From positions 11,130 through 75,129 of the forward strand of contig CAJTMG010000005.1 in NCBI GenBank assembly GCA_910577405.1: a stretch of 64,000 nucleotides of DNA, read 5' to 3'. How positions within the stretch are numbered: position 1 is the first letter of the stretch; the number at the start of each line of letters is the position of its first letter. The notes below the pieces were generated by a model, which saw only the letters and a program-made list of their open reading frames with translations, was not told where the DNA came from and searched no databases. This document shows, piece after piece, positions 15,528 to 22,732 of this stretch. Made by a program: the position numbers and the translations under genes. This DNA comes from an uncultured Oscillibacter sp. Its GTDB lineage: Bacteria > Bacillota > Clostridia > Oscillospirales > Oscillospiraceae.

Positions 15528-15872
15528 TCAGTAGCCGCAGGCAGAGCAGGTTCCGTCGGCACAGCCAATCTTCGGCTCTCCGGCGGTCATGGTAACGCCG
15601 TAGCGCATGGGAACGGTTACGCAGACCTTTTGCGTCAGGGTTACCACGCAGCAGGTCCCGTCCGGCTCCGTCACACAGGTGATGCTGGGCTCCCCCTGAC
15701 AGGCTACCGTTGCCGTGCCAATGGAGGCCGTGGGCGACAGAGTCAGGGGCGCGGACACGTCGACGCACTGGGTGCTGATCTTGTTGCAGTTGCAGTTGCT
15801 CCCCGCGGCTGCGTCTTCCGCCGTCTGATATGGCAGAATCGCTTCGTGCTCGTAGGCTTCATTGATACGCAA
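15528..15872 (-). CDS. Cysteine-rich uncharacterised protein (possible coat or surface protein)
   Basis: 114 residues from TTG 15872, chosen because GAGGG lies 7 nt upstream; an ATG at 15926 would add 18 residues but lacks a ribosome site. It begins MRINEAYEHEAILPY and has eleven or so cysteines, including NCNCNK, TCCVV and a final CADGTCSACGY. The Thr/Val-rich middle looks β-structured. There is no signal peptide, which fits a forespore- or mother-cell-assembled coat protein, but that is inference. No family name recognised. Confidence 0.65.
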   Translation of the reverse strand: MRINEAYEHEAILPYQTAEDAAAGSNCNCNKISTQCVDVSAPLTLSPTASIGTATVACQGEPSITCVTEPDGTCCVVTLTQKVCVTVPMRYGVTMTAGEPKIGCADGTCSACGY

Positions 15873-16033
15873 AACGAATCCCTCGTTTCCTGTTGATGTA
15901 TACCCGGCGGGCCGGATATGTACCATCTTATGCCGCGGCTTCGTCCTTTGCCAGTCGGAATGATTCCGGTTTCGGCAAAACGCTGTGAAATGTGCTTTGG
16001 CATTGTGAAAAACGTAAAATTATATAAAACCAC

Positions 16034-16062
16034 TTGACAGATTCCCAAAAATATTGTATATT
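16034..16062 (+). promoter_or_regulatory. Strong sigma-A promoter
   Basis: TTGACA (16034-16039), 17-bp spacer, TATATT (16057-16062). No protein gene of useful length follows before the terminator at 16477-16527. Confidence 0.88.
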
Positions 16063-16068
16063 TTAACT

Positions 16069-16527
16069 ACAGAAAGGGGTGAGTCCAATGTTCTAGGAAG
16101 CAGGGTGATTCCCAGTCGGAAACGCTGATTAAATCATAGTCCGTGTGACGCGAAGCTCAGAAAAGTCTGGACCAGCATAGAAGCAGCGCGGATTTGCTCC
16201 TTTTGCAGTCAAAAGATTGTGATGTATCAATCGTCCGATTTAATCAGAGATTCCAGAACAATTTGTCTCAGCGCCGTTGGAAGCACAGCGCATCCGTGAT
16301 TCCCTCCACCAAAACCAAACACCGCTCATTCGAGCCTTCGGGAATGTTTTAATCAGGAGTCCCGCAAAATTGTTTTCAGGATTGGCAGAGTTCGATATCA
16401 CGATTTCCCCTCTGATCTTTTACCAACGGTTATTTTCAGAACCTTGAGGTATAGTCCAATGAACAGTCCAATCAATGAATAATCCCCCCATTCGCAGTCC
16501 AGTGTGCGGATGGGGGGTTATTCTTTT
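16069..16527 (+). ncRNA. Candidate structured non-coding RNA, about 460 nt, family unknown
   Basis: A strong promoter and a near-perfect terminator bracket a region without a credible gene. A ribosome-site-like AAAGGGGTGAG precedes ATG TTC TAG (16088-16096), a two-codon frame. Helices visible by eye: CTGATTAAATC (16125-16135) pairs exactly with GATTTAATCAG (16237-16247). Inside it are hairpins CTTTTG/CAAAAG (16200-16215) and GATTG/CAATC (16215-16232), plus a GTCC/GGAC pairing. It does not resemble tmRNA, RNase P or SRP RNA as I know them, and no riboswitch consensus fits convincingly. It could also be a decayed gene. Confidence 0.5.
16477..16527 (+). terminator. Long, near-perfect intrinsic terminator
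   Basis: A stem of about 19 bp, GAATAATCCCCCCATTCGCA against TGCGGATGGGGGGTTATTC, is followed by TTTTG. Confidence 0.9.
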
Positions 16528-16679
16528 GCCTTGCAGAGGGCTGGAGGTTCTTTTATTCAGACAGAGGACTTCCGGGCCTGCGGTCTTGAGGCGCTGGTCC
16601 ATAAAATCTGCTCTCTGCCGCAGGTCTTGTCAATATGCGTTTTGCTCCCGCTGGCGGGCCAACTTTTTCCCCATTTCTC

Positions 16680-16731
16680 TTGACAAATTGCCGCAATGGG
16701 AATATAATCCAAGAAACCTATCTTATAGGTT
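16680..16731 (+). promoter_or_regulatory. cysK promoter with palindromic operator
   Basis: Consensus TTGACA (16680-16685), 17-bp spacer, TATAAT (16703-16708). A dyad AACCTAT-CTT-ATAGGTT (16715-16731) covers the expected start point. Rrf2-family repressors such as CymR control cysteine genes in Firmicutes, and this position fits repression. The binding protein is inferred, not seen. A 120-nt untranslated leader follows. Confidence 0.85.
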
Positions 16732-16850
16732 GGTTATTCGCTTTGATATACACCCGGCATACTCTCTTCAGGATTTAGAACTGTTATGCTGCAAAAGAGA
16801 GGATCAAGGCGCAATAAGAAAGAACATCATTCAGAGAAAGGAGCAAAGCC

Positions 16851-17783
16851 ATGGGCAGAATCTATACCTCGGCAGACCAGTTGATCGGCGGCACGCCCCT
16901 GCTGGAGCTGGTTCATATTGAAGCGCGGGAGGGCCTGGAAGCAAAGATTTTAGCGAAGCTGGAGTATCTGAATCCCGCCGGCAGCGTAAAGGACCGCATT
17001 GCAAAGGCCATGATCGACGACGCGGAGTCCAGGGGGCTTTTGAAGAAAGGTTCCGTGATCATCGAGCCGACCTCCGGGAACACGGGCATAGGGCTTGCGT
17101 CGGTTGCGGCGGCCCGGGGATACCGCATCATCATCGTCATGCCGGAGACCATGAGCGTAGAACGGCGCCAGATCATGAAGGCGTACGGAGCAGAGCTGGT
17201 GTTGAGCGAAGGGTCCAAGGGAATGAAAGGGGCCATCGCAAAGGCGGACGAACTGGCCCGCGAAATCCCCGGAAGCTACATCCCTGGGCAGTTTGTGAAC
17301 CCTGCGAATCCTGCCGCCCACCGTGCTTCGACAGGCCCGGAAATCTGGCAGGACACTGACGGGAAAGTGGATATCTTTGCAGCGGGCGTCGGCACAGGCG
17401 GGACCTTGACAGGCGTTGGCAACTATCTGAAGGAACGGAACCCAAAAATCAAGATCGTGGCAGTTGAACCGGCGTCGTCTCCCGTGCTGAGCGAGGGCGT
17501 TTCCGGAAGTCACAAGATTCAGGGCATCGGCGCCGGTTTTGTGCCTGAGGTGCTGGACACCGGCGTATACGATGAAGTGATCGCGGTAGGGAACGACGAC
17601 GCCTTTGCCGCGGGAAAGCTGGTGGGTAAATCTGAGGGCATTCTGGTAGGCATTTCGTCCGGCGCGGCGGTCTGGGCGGCCATAGAGCTTGCGAAACGGC
17701 CTGAAAACAAGGGGAAAACCATCGTAACCCTGCTTCCCGATACCGGCGATCGTTACCTTTCCACGCCCCTGTTCGCCGATTAA
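16851..17783 (+). CDS. cysK: Cysteine synthase A (O-acetylserine sulfhydrylase)
   Basis: 310 residues from ATG 16851, with GAAAGGAGC upstream. It makes cysteine from O-acetylserine and sulfide with PLP. The PLP lysine is K47 in NPAGSVKDR; the substrate loop is TSGNTG (about 74-79); the phosphate-binding loop is GVGTGGT (about 182-188); the base-contacting region is GISSGAA (about 266). Length matches CysK rather than CysM. It is monocistronic: own promoter with a palindromic operator, terminator just downstream. Confidence 0.96.
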   Translation: MGRIYTSADQLIGGTPLLELVHIEAREGLEAKILAKLEYLNPAGSVKDRIAKAMIDDAESRGLLKKGSVIIEPTSGNTGIGLASVAAARGYRIIIVMPETMSVERRQIMKAYGAELVLSEGSKGMKGAIAKADELAREIPGSYIPGQFVNPANPAAHRASTGPEIWQDTDGKVDIFAAGVGTGGTLTGVGNYLKERNPKIKIVAVEPASSPVLSEGVSGSHKIQGIGAGFVPEVLDTGVYDEVIAVGNDDAFAAGKLVGKSEGILVGISSGAAVWAAIELAKRPENKGKTIVTLLPDTGDRYLSTPLFAD

Positions 17784-17885
17784 AATCCGAAATGACAGTC
17801 TCACTTGAAAATCAGCATCGTTTCCGCTTTGTCCATCTGGGGACGGAACAATGAGCTGATTGTGTTTGGGTGGTTTTGCTATCAA

Positions 17886-17917
17886 GAAGCTGCTGTGAAC
17901 TACGGCGGCTTCTTTTT
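17886..17917 (+). terminator. Intrinsic terminator of cysK
   Basis: GAAGCTGC pairs with GCGGCTTC (one G-T), followed by TTTTT. Confidence 0.82.
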
Positions 17918-17976
17918 GCCTGCCGGAAAAGATGGTCATGCTGATTCCGGGTCCCCTGTTTGCTGTGATGTTTCTG

Positions 17977-18012
17977 CCGCGTTTGTAAGAATTTCCGCGT
18001 TTGTAAGAATTT
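17977..18012 (+). repeat. Perfect 18-bp tandem duplication
   Basis: The unit CCGCGTTTGTAAGAATTT occurs twice back to back (17977-17994 and 17995-18012), about 65 bp upstream of the degV promoter. It contains TTGTAAGAA, which also occurs in the boxes before the response regulator at 1935. Role unknown: a binding site or a slippage product. Confidence 0.9.
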
Positions 18013-18075
18013 GACGATTTGTTCTGAAATTTATGGCGGGCGTGATATCAGGACGAAAAAAAGCGCAAAAAGGAC

Positions 18076-18104
18076 TTGCAGTCCATGGAGATCTGTGGCA
18101 TAAT
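18076..18104 (+). promoter_or_regulatory. Sigma-A-type promoter for the DegV gene
   Basis: TTGCAG (18076-18081), 17-bp spacer, CATAAT (18099-18104). Confidence 0.7.
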
Positions 18105-18185
18105 TGTAATATTGCCCGACGGCGCGACCGTTGGCGGGAACGGGCGGAGGTCCGGACCCGAACTGTAAAGAAGGGGTTGGAGCGT

Positions 18186-19049
18186 GTGTCCCCGAAAAAG
18201 ATAGCGCTGCTGACAGATTCCTGCGCGGATTTATCCCCGGAACTGGCGGCAGAGAATCACATTTATATTGTCCCCCTGCGGATACTCTGTGCGGACGGTG
18301 AATATGAAGACGGGGTAAACATCCGGAATACGGACATCTACGGCCGTCTGAAAGCAGGAGAGCTGCCTCAGACGTCCCTGCCCTCGACAGAACGGGTGGA
18401 GGGTGTGCTCCGGCAGATTCAGGCGGATGGGTACGACGGGGTGATCGCGGTCATGCTGTCCAGCGGCCTGTCCGGAACCTATAACCTGGTCCGGCTGATA
18501 GCGGAGGAAACCAGCGGTCTCACAATCCGGGTCTTCGACTCCATCAGCGGCTCCCTGGGCATCGGCCTGACGGTGCTCCAGCTGGCGGAGGATATCCGGA
18601 ACGGCATGAGCTGGGAAGAGCTGACCGAACGCCGCACGCCGCAGCTGATTGCCGGAACCTATCCGTTTTTCTCTGTGGACACGCTGGAATACCTGATGAA
18701 AGGCGGGCGTATCGGCAAGGTGACGGCTACCGCTGGAACGTTGCTGCAAATCAAACCCATACTGACCTTTGCGCCGGATGGACAATTGCAGTCTGTGGCC
18801 AAAGTCCGGGGCCGGAATCAGGTGATGGATAAGCTGGCAGCCATGACCGTGACGCGCTGCGGGAATCACAAACGCTACAATCTTGCGGTAGCCCACGGAG
18901 GCGCGCCTGCGGAGATGGAGACGGTACGGCAGAAGCTGACCGCCGCCCTGCCTGACTGCGACCATCTCTGGGAGGGCGAGATTGACAGCACTCTAAGCGT
19001 CTATATCGGCTCCGGAGTGCTGGGCGCGGCAGTGCAGGTGTTGGACTGA
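18186..19049 (+). CDS. DegV-family fatty-acid-binding protein (FakB-like)
   Basis: 287 residues from GTG 18186, with AAGGGG upstream; the longer upstream frame would begin before the promoter. Family blocks: KIALLTDSCADLSPEL at the start, LPSTERVEGVLRQ, VMLSSGLSGTYN (about 94-105) and the late GGRIGKVTATAG. DegV/FakB proteins bind a fatty acid and present it to a FakA kinase for phospholipid synthesis. No fakA is present in the window. It is a single gene ending before a shared terminator. Confidence 0.9.
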   Translation: MSPKKIALLTDSCADLSPELAAENHIYIVPLRILCADGEYEDGVNIRNTDIYGRLKAGELPQTSLPSTERVEGVLRQIQADGYDGVIAVMLSSGLSGTYNLVRLIAEETSGLTIRVFDSISGSLGIGLTVLQLAEDIRNGMSWEELTERRTPQLIAGTYPFFSVDTLEYLMKGGRIGKVTATAGTLLQIKPILTFAPDGQLQSVAKVRGRNQVMDKLAAMTVTRCGNHKRYNLAVAHGGAPAEMETVRQKLTAALPDCDHLWEGEIDSTLSVYIGSGVLGAAVQVLD

Positions 19050-19125
19050 ACGGCGGCTCTTTCTGGTGATAAAAAACCGGTATTTTCAGCTGTTTTGTGT
19101 TTTATCAGGCAAAAATTGCATAGTA

Positions 19126-19165
19126 AAAGCCCCTGCGCACCACAAAAGAAGTGCACAGGGGTTTT
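19126..19165. terminator. Bidirectional terminator between convergent genes
   Basis: AAAGCCCCTGCGCAC pairs with GTGCACAGGGGTTTT (one mismatch). T-rich sequence follows in both directions. Confidence 0.85.
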
Positions 19166-19190
19166 CTTATGCAGTCTGCGGGAAGCCCAG

Positions 19191-19604
19191 TCAACCCACC
19201 GCGATGGCAGCTTTCCGGCAGCTTTCCACATGACTTGCATAGAGCCGCAGAGATTGGACGGAATAGGTCATCAGCTCGCCGTAAAGACCGCCACCCAAAG
19301 CATCACAGAGCCAGTCCACAAGCCAGAGCTGTTCCATACTGGGGGCCGGGCATTCAGCGGGAGCGCGGCGGCCTTCTTTTCGAGCAAGCATATGGGCGTT
19401 CTGTTCAGAAAAAAGGTTTCTGCCCTCCGCCCGCGCCGCGAGCAAGTCCTGTTCCCGGCTCAAGCAAAGCGCCAGACTCCAGCCCGCGAACACGTCCGCC
19501 CGGCCTGTCAGAAATCCGTCAATATCCTCCGGCGCAGGGTCCAGAGCCTCCAGCATCTGCCGTTCCAGACAGAGCAGGGAATCAATACAAGCATCCATTT
19601 TCAT
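19191..19604 (-). CDS. Uncharacterised protein translationally coupled to the alcohol dehydrogenase
   Basis: 137 residues if started at the ATG that overlaps the dehydrogenase stop codon by one base (TGATG at 19604); a second ATG lies two codons on. There is no separate ribosome site, which supports coupling. It is helical and rich in Leu/Ala/Cys, with no signal peptide or clear domain. It is the last gene of the iolD-like/transketolase operon. Function unknown. Confidence 0.6.
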   Translation of the reverse strand: MKMDACIDSLLCLERQMLEALDPAPEDIDGFLTGRADVFAGWSLALCLSREQDLLAARAEGRNLFSEQNAHMLARKEGRRAPAECPAPSMEQLWLVDWLCDALGGGLYGELMTYSVQSLRLYASHVESCRKAAIAVG

Positions 19605-20791
19605 CAAAAGCACTTGCGGTAGATGGCTTCCTCGGACTCCAGGTCGAAGGGATAGTAGGCGTTGGTCATCAGGCGCTGCTGGTTGGCCTCCACGCTCTGG
19701 GGGAACTTCTTGAAGTCCTCCTCAGTGAAGCCGCAGTCCCGCAGAGGACGCAGGGGCAGAATCCGCTGAAGCAGGGCGTTCATCTCGGGGATGGCGTTCT
19801 TGGCGTCGCAGCCCAGAATACCCGCCACAAGGTTCTTGAAGCGCATGATTTCGCCGTCAGGATTCTTCTCGTCGTAATAGTCCATGATGGCGCCGAACAG
19901 CATATAGTTGCTCTCACCGTGGGCTACGTGGTAGGTGCCGCCCAGAGGGAAGCTCATGCCGTGGACAGGACCGCAGCCGGCCTTCAGGAAGGCAATGCCC
20001 GCGTAGAAGCTGGCGGTGACGAACTCGTCCAGGTACTCGAAGCGAGCGTCCTGGCCCTTCTCGTCGATGAGCTTGAAGCCCTTCAGAATCATGTCCATAG
20101 CCTTTTCGCTGAACAGCTCGGAGGTCATGGTTTTCCGATGGGGAGACAGGAAGGACTCTGTCGCATGAACCAGAGCGTCAATGGCGGAGCAGGCGAAGGG
20201 CTTGTAGGGCAGGGTTTTGATAAGATCGGGAATCAGGCAGACCTTGTTGGGGATGATGTCGTCAGAGACCAGGCCCAGCTTGGTTTCGCCGCCAGTCAGC
20301 ACGCCGTCCTTTTCATCCTTGACGATGGCGACGGAAATATTGGTGCATTCAGAACCCGTTCCGCAGGTGGTGGGGATGGCAATGACGTCCTTCTCATGCT
20401 GGACGGGGAAACGTTTGAAGTACAGATTATGCACAGTGTCAGGACGCTTGCAGCCCAGCAGCTTGCACAGGTCCATGATGGCCCCGCCGCCAACAGCTAT
20501 CACGCGGTCGTAGCTGTCGTAGGGGATAGCGTCGTACATGGTCTGAATCATGGCCTCGGAAGGCTCCCCGGCGCCGAATTTCTCCTGGAACACATACTGG
20601 CACTTGAGGTTCAGCTCCTTCATGAACGGCGTGTAAATGAACTCATTGGTGAGCACCACGTCCCGCTCATTCAGCTTGAATTCCTCCGCCATAGCCGCGA
20701 AGGTATCAAACTTGTACACGGTGGGAGCGAAGATGATCTCACGCTTGTCGGCCATCAGGGCGGCGGAAAAAGCATCCATTTTCTGAGCCAT
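19604..20791 (-). CDS. Iron-containing alcohol dehydrogenase, 4-hydroxybutyrate dehydrogenase-like
   Basis: 395 residues from ATG 20791, with AAGGAG 10 nt upstream. It is a group III Fe-ADH: nucleotide loop VGGGAIMDL, TTCGTGSECT, and metal ligands in LVHATESF and HGMSFPLGGTYHVAHGESN. The N-terminal run (APTVYKFDT, DVVLTNEFIY, VFQEKFGAGEPS) closely recalls clostridial 4-hydroxybutyrate dehydrogenase, which interconverts succinate semialdehyde and 4-hydroxybutyrate with NAD(H). Its place behind an IolD-like enzyme and a transketolase suggests it may instead reduce a short aldehyde released by that pathway. Confidence 0.85.
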   Translation of the reverse strand: MAQKMDAFSAALMADKREIIFAPTVYKFDTFAAMAEEFKLNERDVVLTNEFIYTPFMKELNLKCQYVFQEKFGAGEPSEAMIQTMYDAIPYDSYDRVIAVGGGAIMDLCKLLGCKRPDTVHNLYFKRFPVQHEKDVIAIPTTCGTGSECTNISVAIVKDEKDGVLTGGETKLGLVSDDIIPNKVCLIPDLIKTLPYKPFACSAIDALVHATESFLSPHRKTMTSELFSEKAMDMILKGFKLIDEKGQDARFEYLDEFVTASFYAGIAFLKAGCGPVHGMSFPLGGTYHVAHGESNYMLFGAIMDYYDEKNPDGEIMRFKNLVAGILGCDAKNAIPEMNALLQRILPLRPLRDCGFTEEDFKKFPQSVEANQQRLMTNAYYPFDLESEEAIYRKCF

Positions 20792-20869
20792 AACTTTCAT
20801 TCTCCTTATTATTATCGTTGTTATTTTGGCGGGACAGGCCATTGAAAACCCGTCCCGTCAAATCCGTTA

Positions 20870-21841
20870 TTATTTCCGGGAAATCGCTTTCTTAACGGCC
20901 TCCACAATGTTCGCCGCACGCAGGCCGTAGGTGTCCATCAGGAAATCCTGAGGGCCGACCTGTCCGAACAAATCCTGCACGCCTACGAATTCCTGAACCG
21001 TCGGGCAGTTCTTGGCGAGGCAGTTCGCGACGACGGAACCCAAGCCGCAGGTCACGTTATGGTTCTCAGCAGTAATGATTGCGCCGGTATCCTTGGCCGC
21101 CTTGACAACCAGCTCTTCATCCAGCGGCTTCCAGGTGAACATATCGATGACCCGGACCGCAATCCCCTCTGCCGCAAGCGCTTCGTAGGCTTTCAGGGCT
21201 TCGTCGACCATGATGCCGGAGGTAATAATGGTCGCCTGATCGCCGGCGCTTTCATGCAGAACGACACCCTTGCCAATCTGGAATTCCGAACCCTCGTCGT
21301 AAATCCGGATCACGTCTTTCCGGACAAAACGGGTAAAGCTGACGCCCTCGACGTTTACGAGACCCCGGGTAATGCTGGCAAGCTGGTCGTAGTCGCAGGG
21401 GTCCAGAACGGTGGCTTCAGGGATGCTCAGATACATCGCTGCATCTTCCAAAGGCATATGTGTACCGCCATTGAACGCAGCAGTCACACCGGCGTCGGAA
21501 CCCAGCACGCGCACGCTCAATCCGGCATAGGCGGCGGACATATAAATCTGGTCATAAATCCGGCGGCTGGTGAAGGTGCCAAAGGAATGCAGGAACACTT
21601 TCTTGCCCGTCGCGGCCAGACCAGCAGACACACCGGCGGCGTTCCCCTCGGCGATGCCAGCCTCAAAGGTCCGCTCGGGATAGTTCTTCAAAAGCTGCTT
21701 CGTGTTCACACAGCCCATCAGATCACAGTCAACGTAGCAGATGGACTTGTCCTCAGCCATCAGTTCATTCAGGGTCAGGGCGAGACCGTCCCGGCAGGCG
21801 CGGGAGTCCTTTTCGTGCTTACCAATCAGTTTCACATTCAT
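20870..21841 (-). CDS. Transketolase, C-terminal subunit
   Basis: 323 residues from ATG 21841, with TTGGAGGTCGAG upstream. It carries the pyrimidine-binding half (DRTFEAGIAEGNAAGVSAGLA-type start, here YPERTFEAGIAEG; HSFGTFTSRRIYDQI; GVTAAFNGGTHMPLEDAA) and the C-terminal transketolase domain. It would pair with the N-terminal subunit encoded 16 bp upstream to make a ThDP transketolase or related ketol transferase. Split transketolases are common in Firmicutes and often serve special pathways. Here they are framed by an IolD homologue and an Fe-ADH. Confidence 0.92.
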   Translation of the reverse strand: MNVKLIGKHEKDSRACRDGLALTLNELMAEDKSICYVDCDLMGCVNTKQLLKNYPERTFEAGIAEGNAAGVSAGLAATGKKVFLHSFGTFTSRRIYDQIYMSAAYAGLSVRVLGSDAGVTAAFNGGTHMPLEDAAMYLSIPEATVLDPCDYDQLASITRGLVNVEGVSFTRFVRKDVIRIYDEGSEFQIGKGVVLHESAGDQATIITSGIMVDEALKAYEALAAEGIAVRVIDMFTWKPLDEELVVKAAKDTGAIITAENHNVTCGLGSVVANCLAKNCPTVQEFVGVQDLFGQVGPQDFLMDTYGLRAANIVEAVKKAISRK

Positions 21842-21857
21842 CGTTCTCGACCTCCAA

Positions 21858-22691
21858 TCAAGCGTTTTTCGCGTCTTCCAGAGCCTTTTCAGCGGCGGCA
21901 ATGGCTTCCACCCACTGCTCCTCCTTAGGCTGGGAAGAATGGTCGTGTTTCGGCTCGGCGAAGGTCGCGCCCTTGCCCTTGCTGGTCTTCAGGACGATGC
22001 AGCTCGGCACGCCCTTGGTCTCTTTCGCGGTCTGGATGGCGTTATAAATAGCGTTGACATCGTGGCCGTCAATCACCTGGGTGTGAAGCCCGAAACCAGC
22101 CGCTTTCTTTGCAAGATCGCCGTGGTTCAGAATCTCAGCGGTTGTGCCGTCAAGCTGATAACCGTTGTCATCGATGAAGTAAATGATGTTGTCCAGCTTG
22201 TGCGCGTAGGCAAAATGGAACGCCTCCCAGACCTGGCCTTCATCCGCCTCGCCATCGCCGACGACGCAATAAACGTAGGAATCCCGTCCGTCGATACGAT
22301 TGCCCAGGGCCGCGCCGGCAGCTGTGGACGTACCCTGGCCCAGGGAACCGGTTGTCAAATCCACGCCGGGGGTCAGCTTCCGGTCGGTATGGCTGGGGAA
22401 TTTCGTACCCGGCTGGTTCAGCGTGTAAGCGTCCTCAATCGGATAGAAACCCATCAGGCCAAACGTGGCATAAGCAACAGGCCCAGCATGACCTTTGGAA
22501 AGCACCAGCCAGTCACGGTCCTCCCAGCGGGGATTCTTGGGGTCGAACTTCATGACCTCGCCGTAAAGCACCGCCATGAGGTCCGCCAGGTCCATGGACC
22601 CACCGACGTGCCCGAAGCCCCGGCTGTGGATGACTTTCAGTGTCTCCAGCCGGATCTGGGCCGCAAGGACCTTGATTTTTTTCTCATTCAT
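21858..22691 (-). CDS. Transketolase, N-terminal (ThDP-binding) subunit
   Basis: 277 residues from ATG 22691, with GGAAGGA upstream; upstream frame extension has no ribosome site. ThDP-binding hallmarks: GHVGGSMDLADL, SKGHAGPV, GSLGQGTSTAAGAAL and the GDGEADEGQVWEA...N block (about 153-185). It has no pyrimidine domain, which is supplied by the next gene. It lies 41 bp after the IolD-like gene and is clearly part of the same operon. Confidence 0.93.
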   Translation of the reverse strand: MNEKKIKVLAAQIRLETLKVIHSRGFGHVGGSMDLADLMAVLYGEVMKFDPKNPRWEDRDWLVLSKGHAGPVAYATFGLMGFYPIEDAYTLNQPGTKFPSHTDRKLTPGVDLTTGSLGQGTSTAAGAALGNRIDGRDSYVYCVVGDGEADEGQVWEAFHFAYAHKLDNIIYFIDDNGYQLDGTTAEILNHGDLAKKAAGFGLHTQVIDGHDVNAIYNAIQTAKETKGVPSCIVLKTSKGKGATFAEPKHDHSSQPKEEQWVEAIAAAEKALEDAKNA

Positions 22692-22732
22692 AGAAAAATC
22701 CTTCCTTTCTAAGCGCACTGTCGCGCATGAAA

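Noticed and set aside
16069..16200. Cobalamin riboswitch, suggested by GGAAGCAGGGTGATTCCC and later TGTGACG
   Set aside because: The conserved box order and the downstream AGTCAGGA-type segment are missing, and a terminator rather than a cobalamin gene follows.
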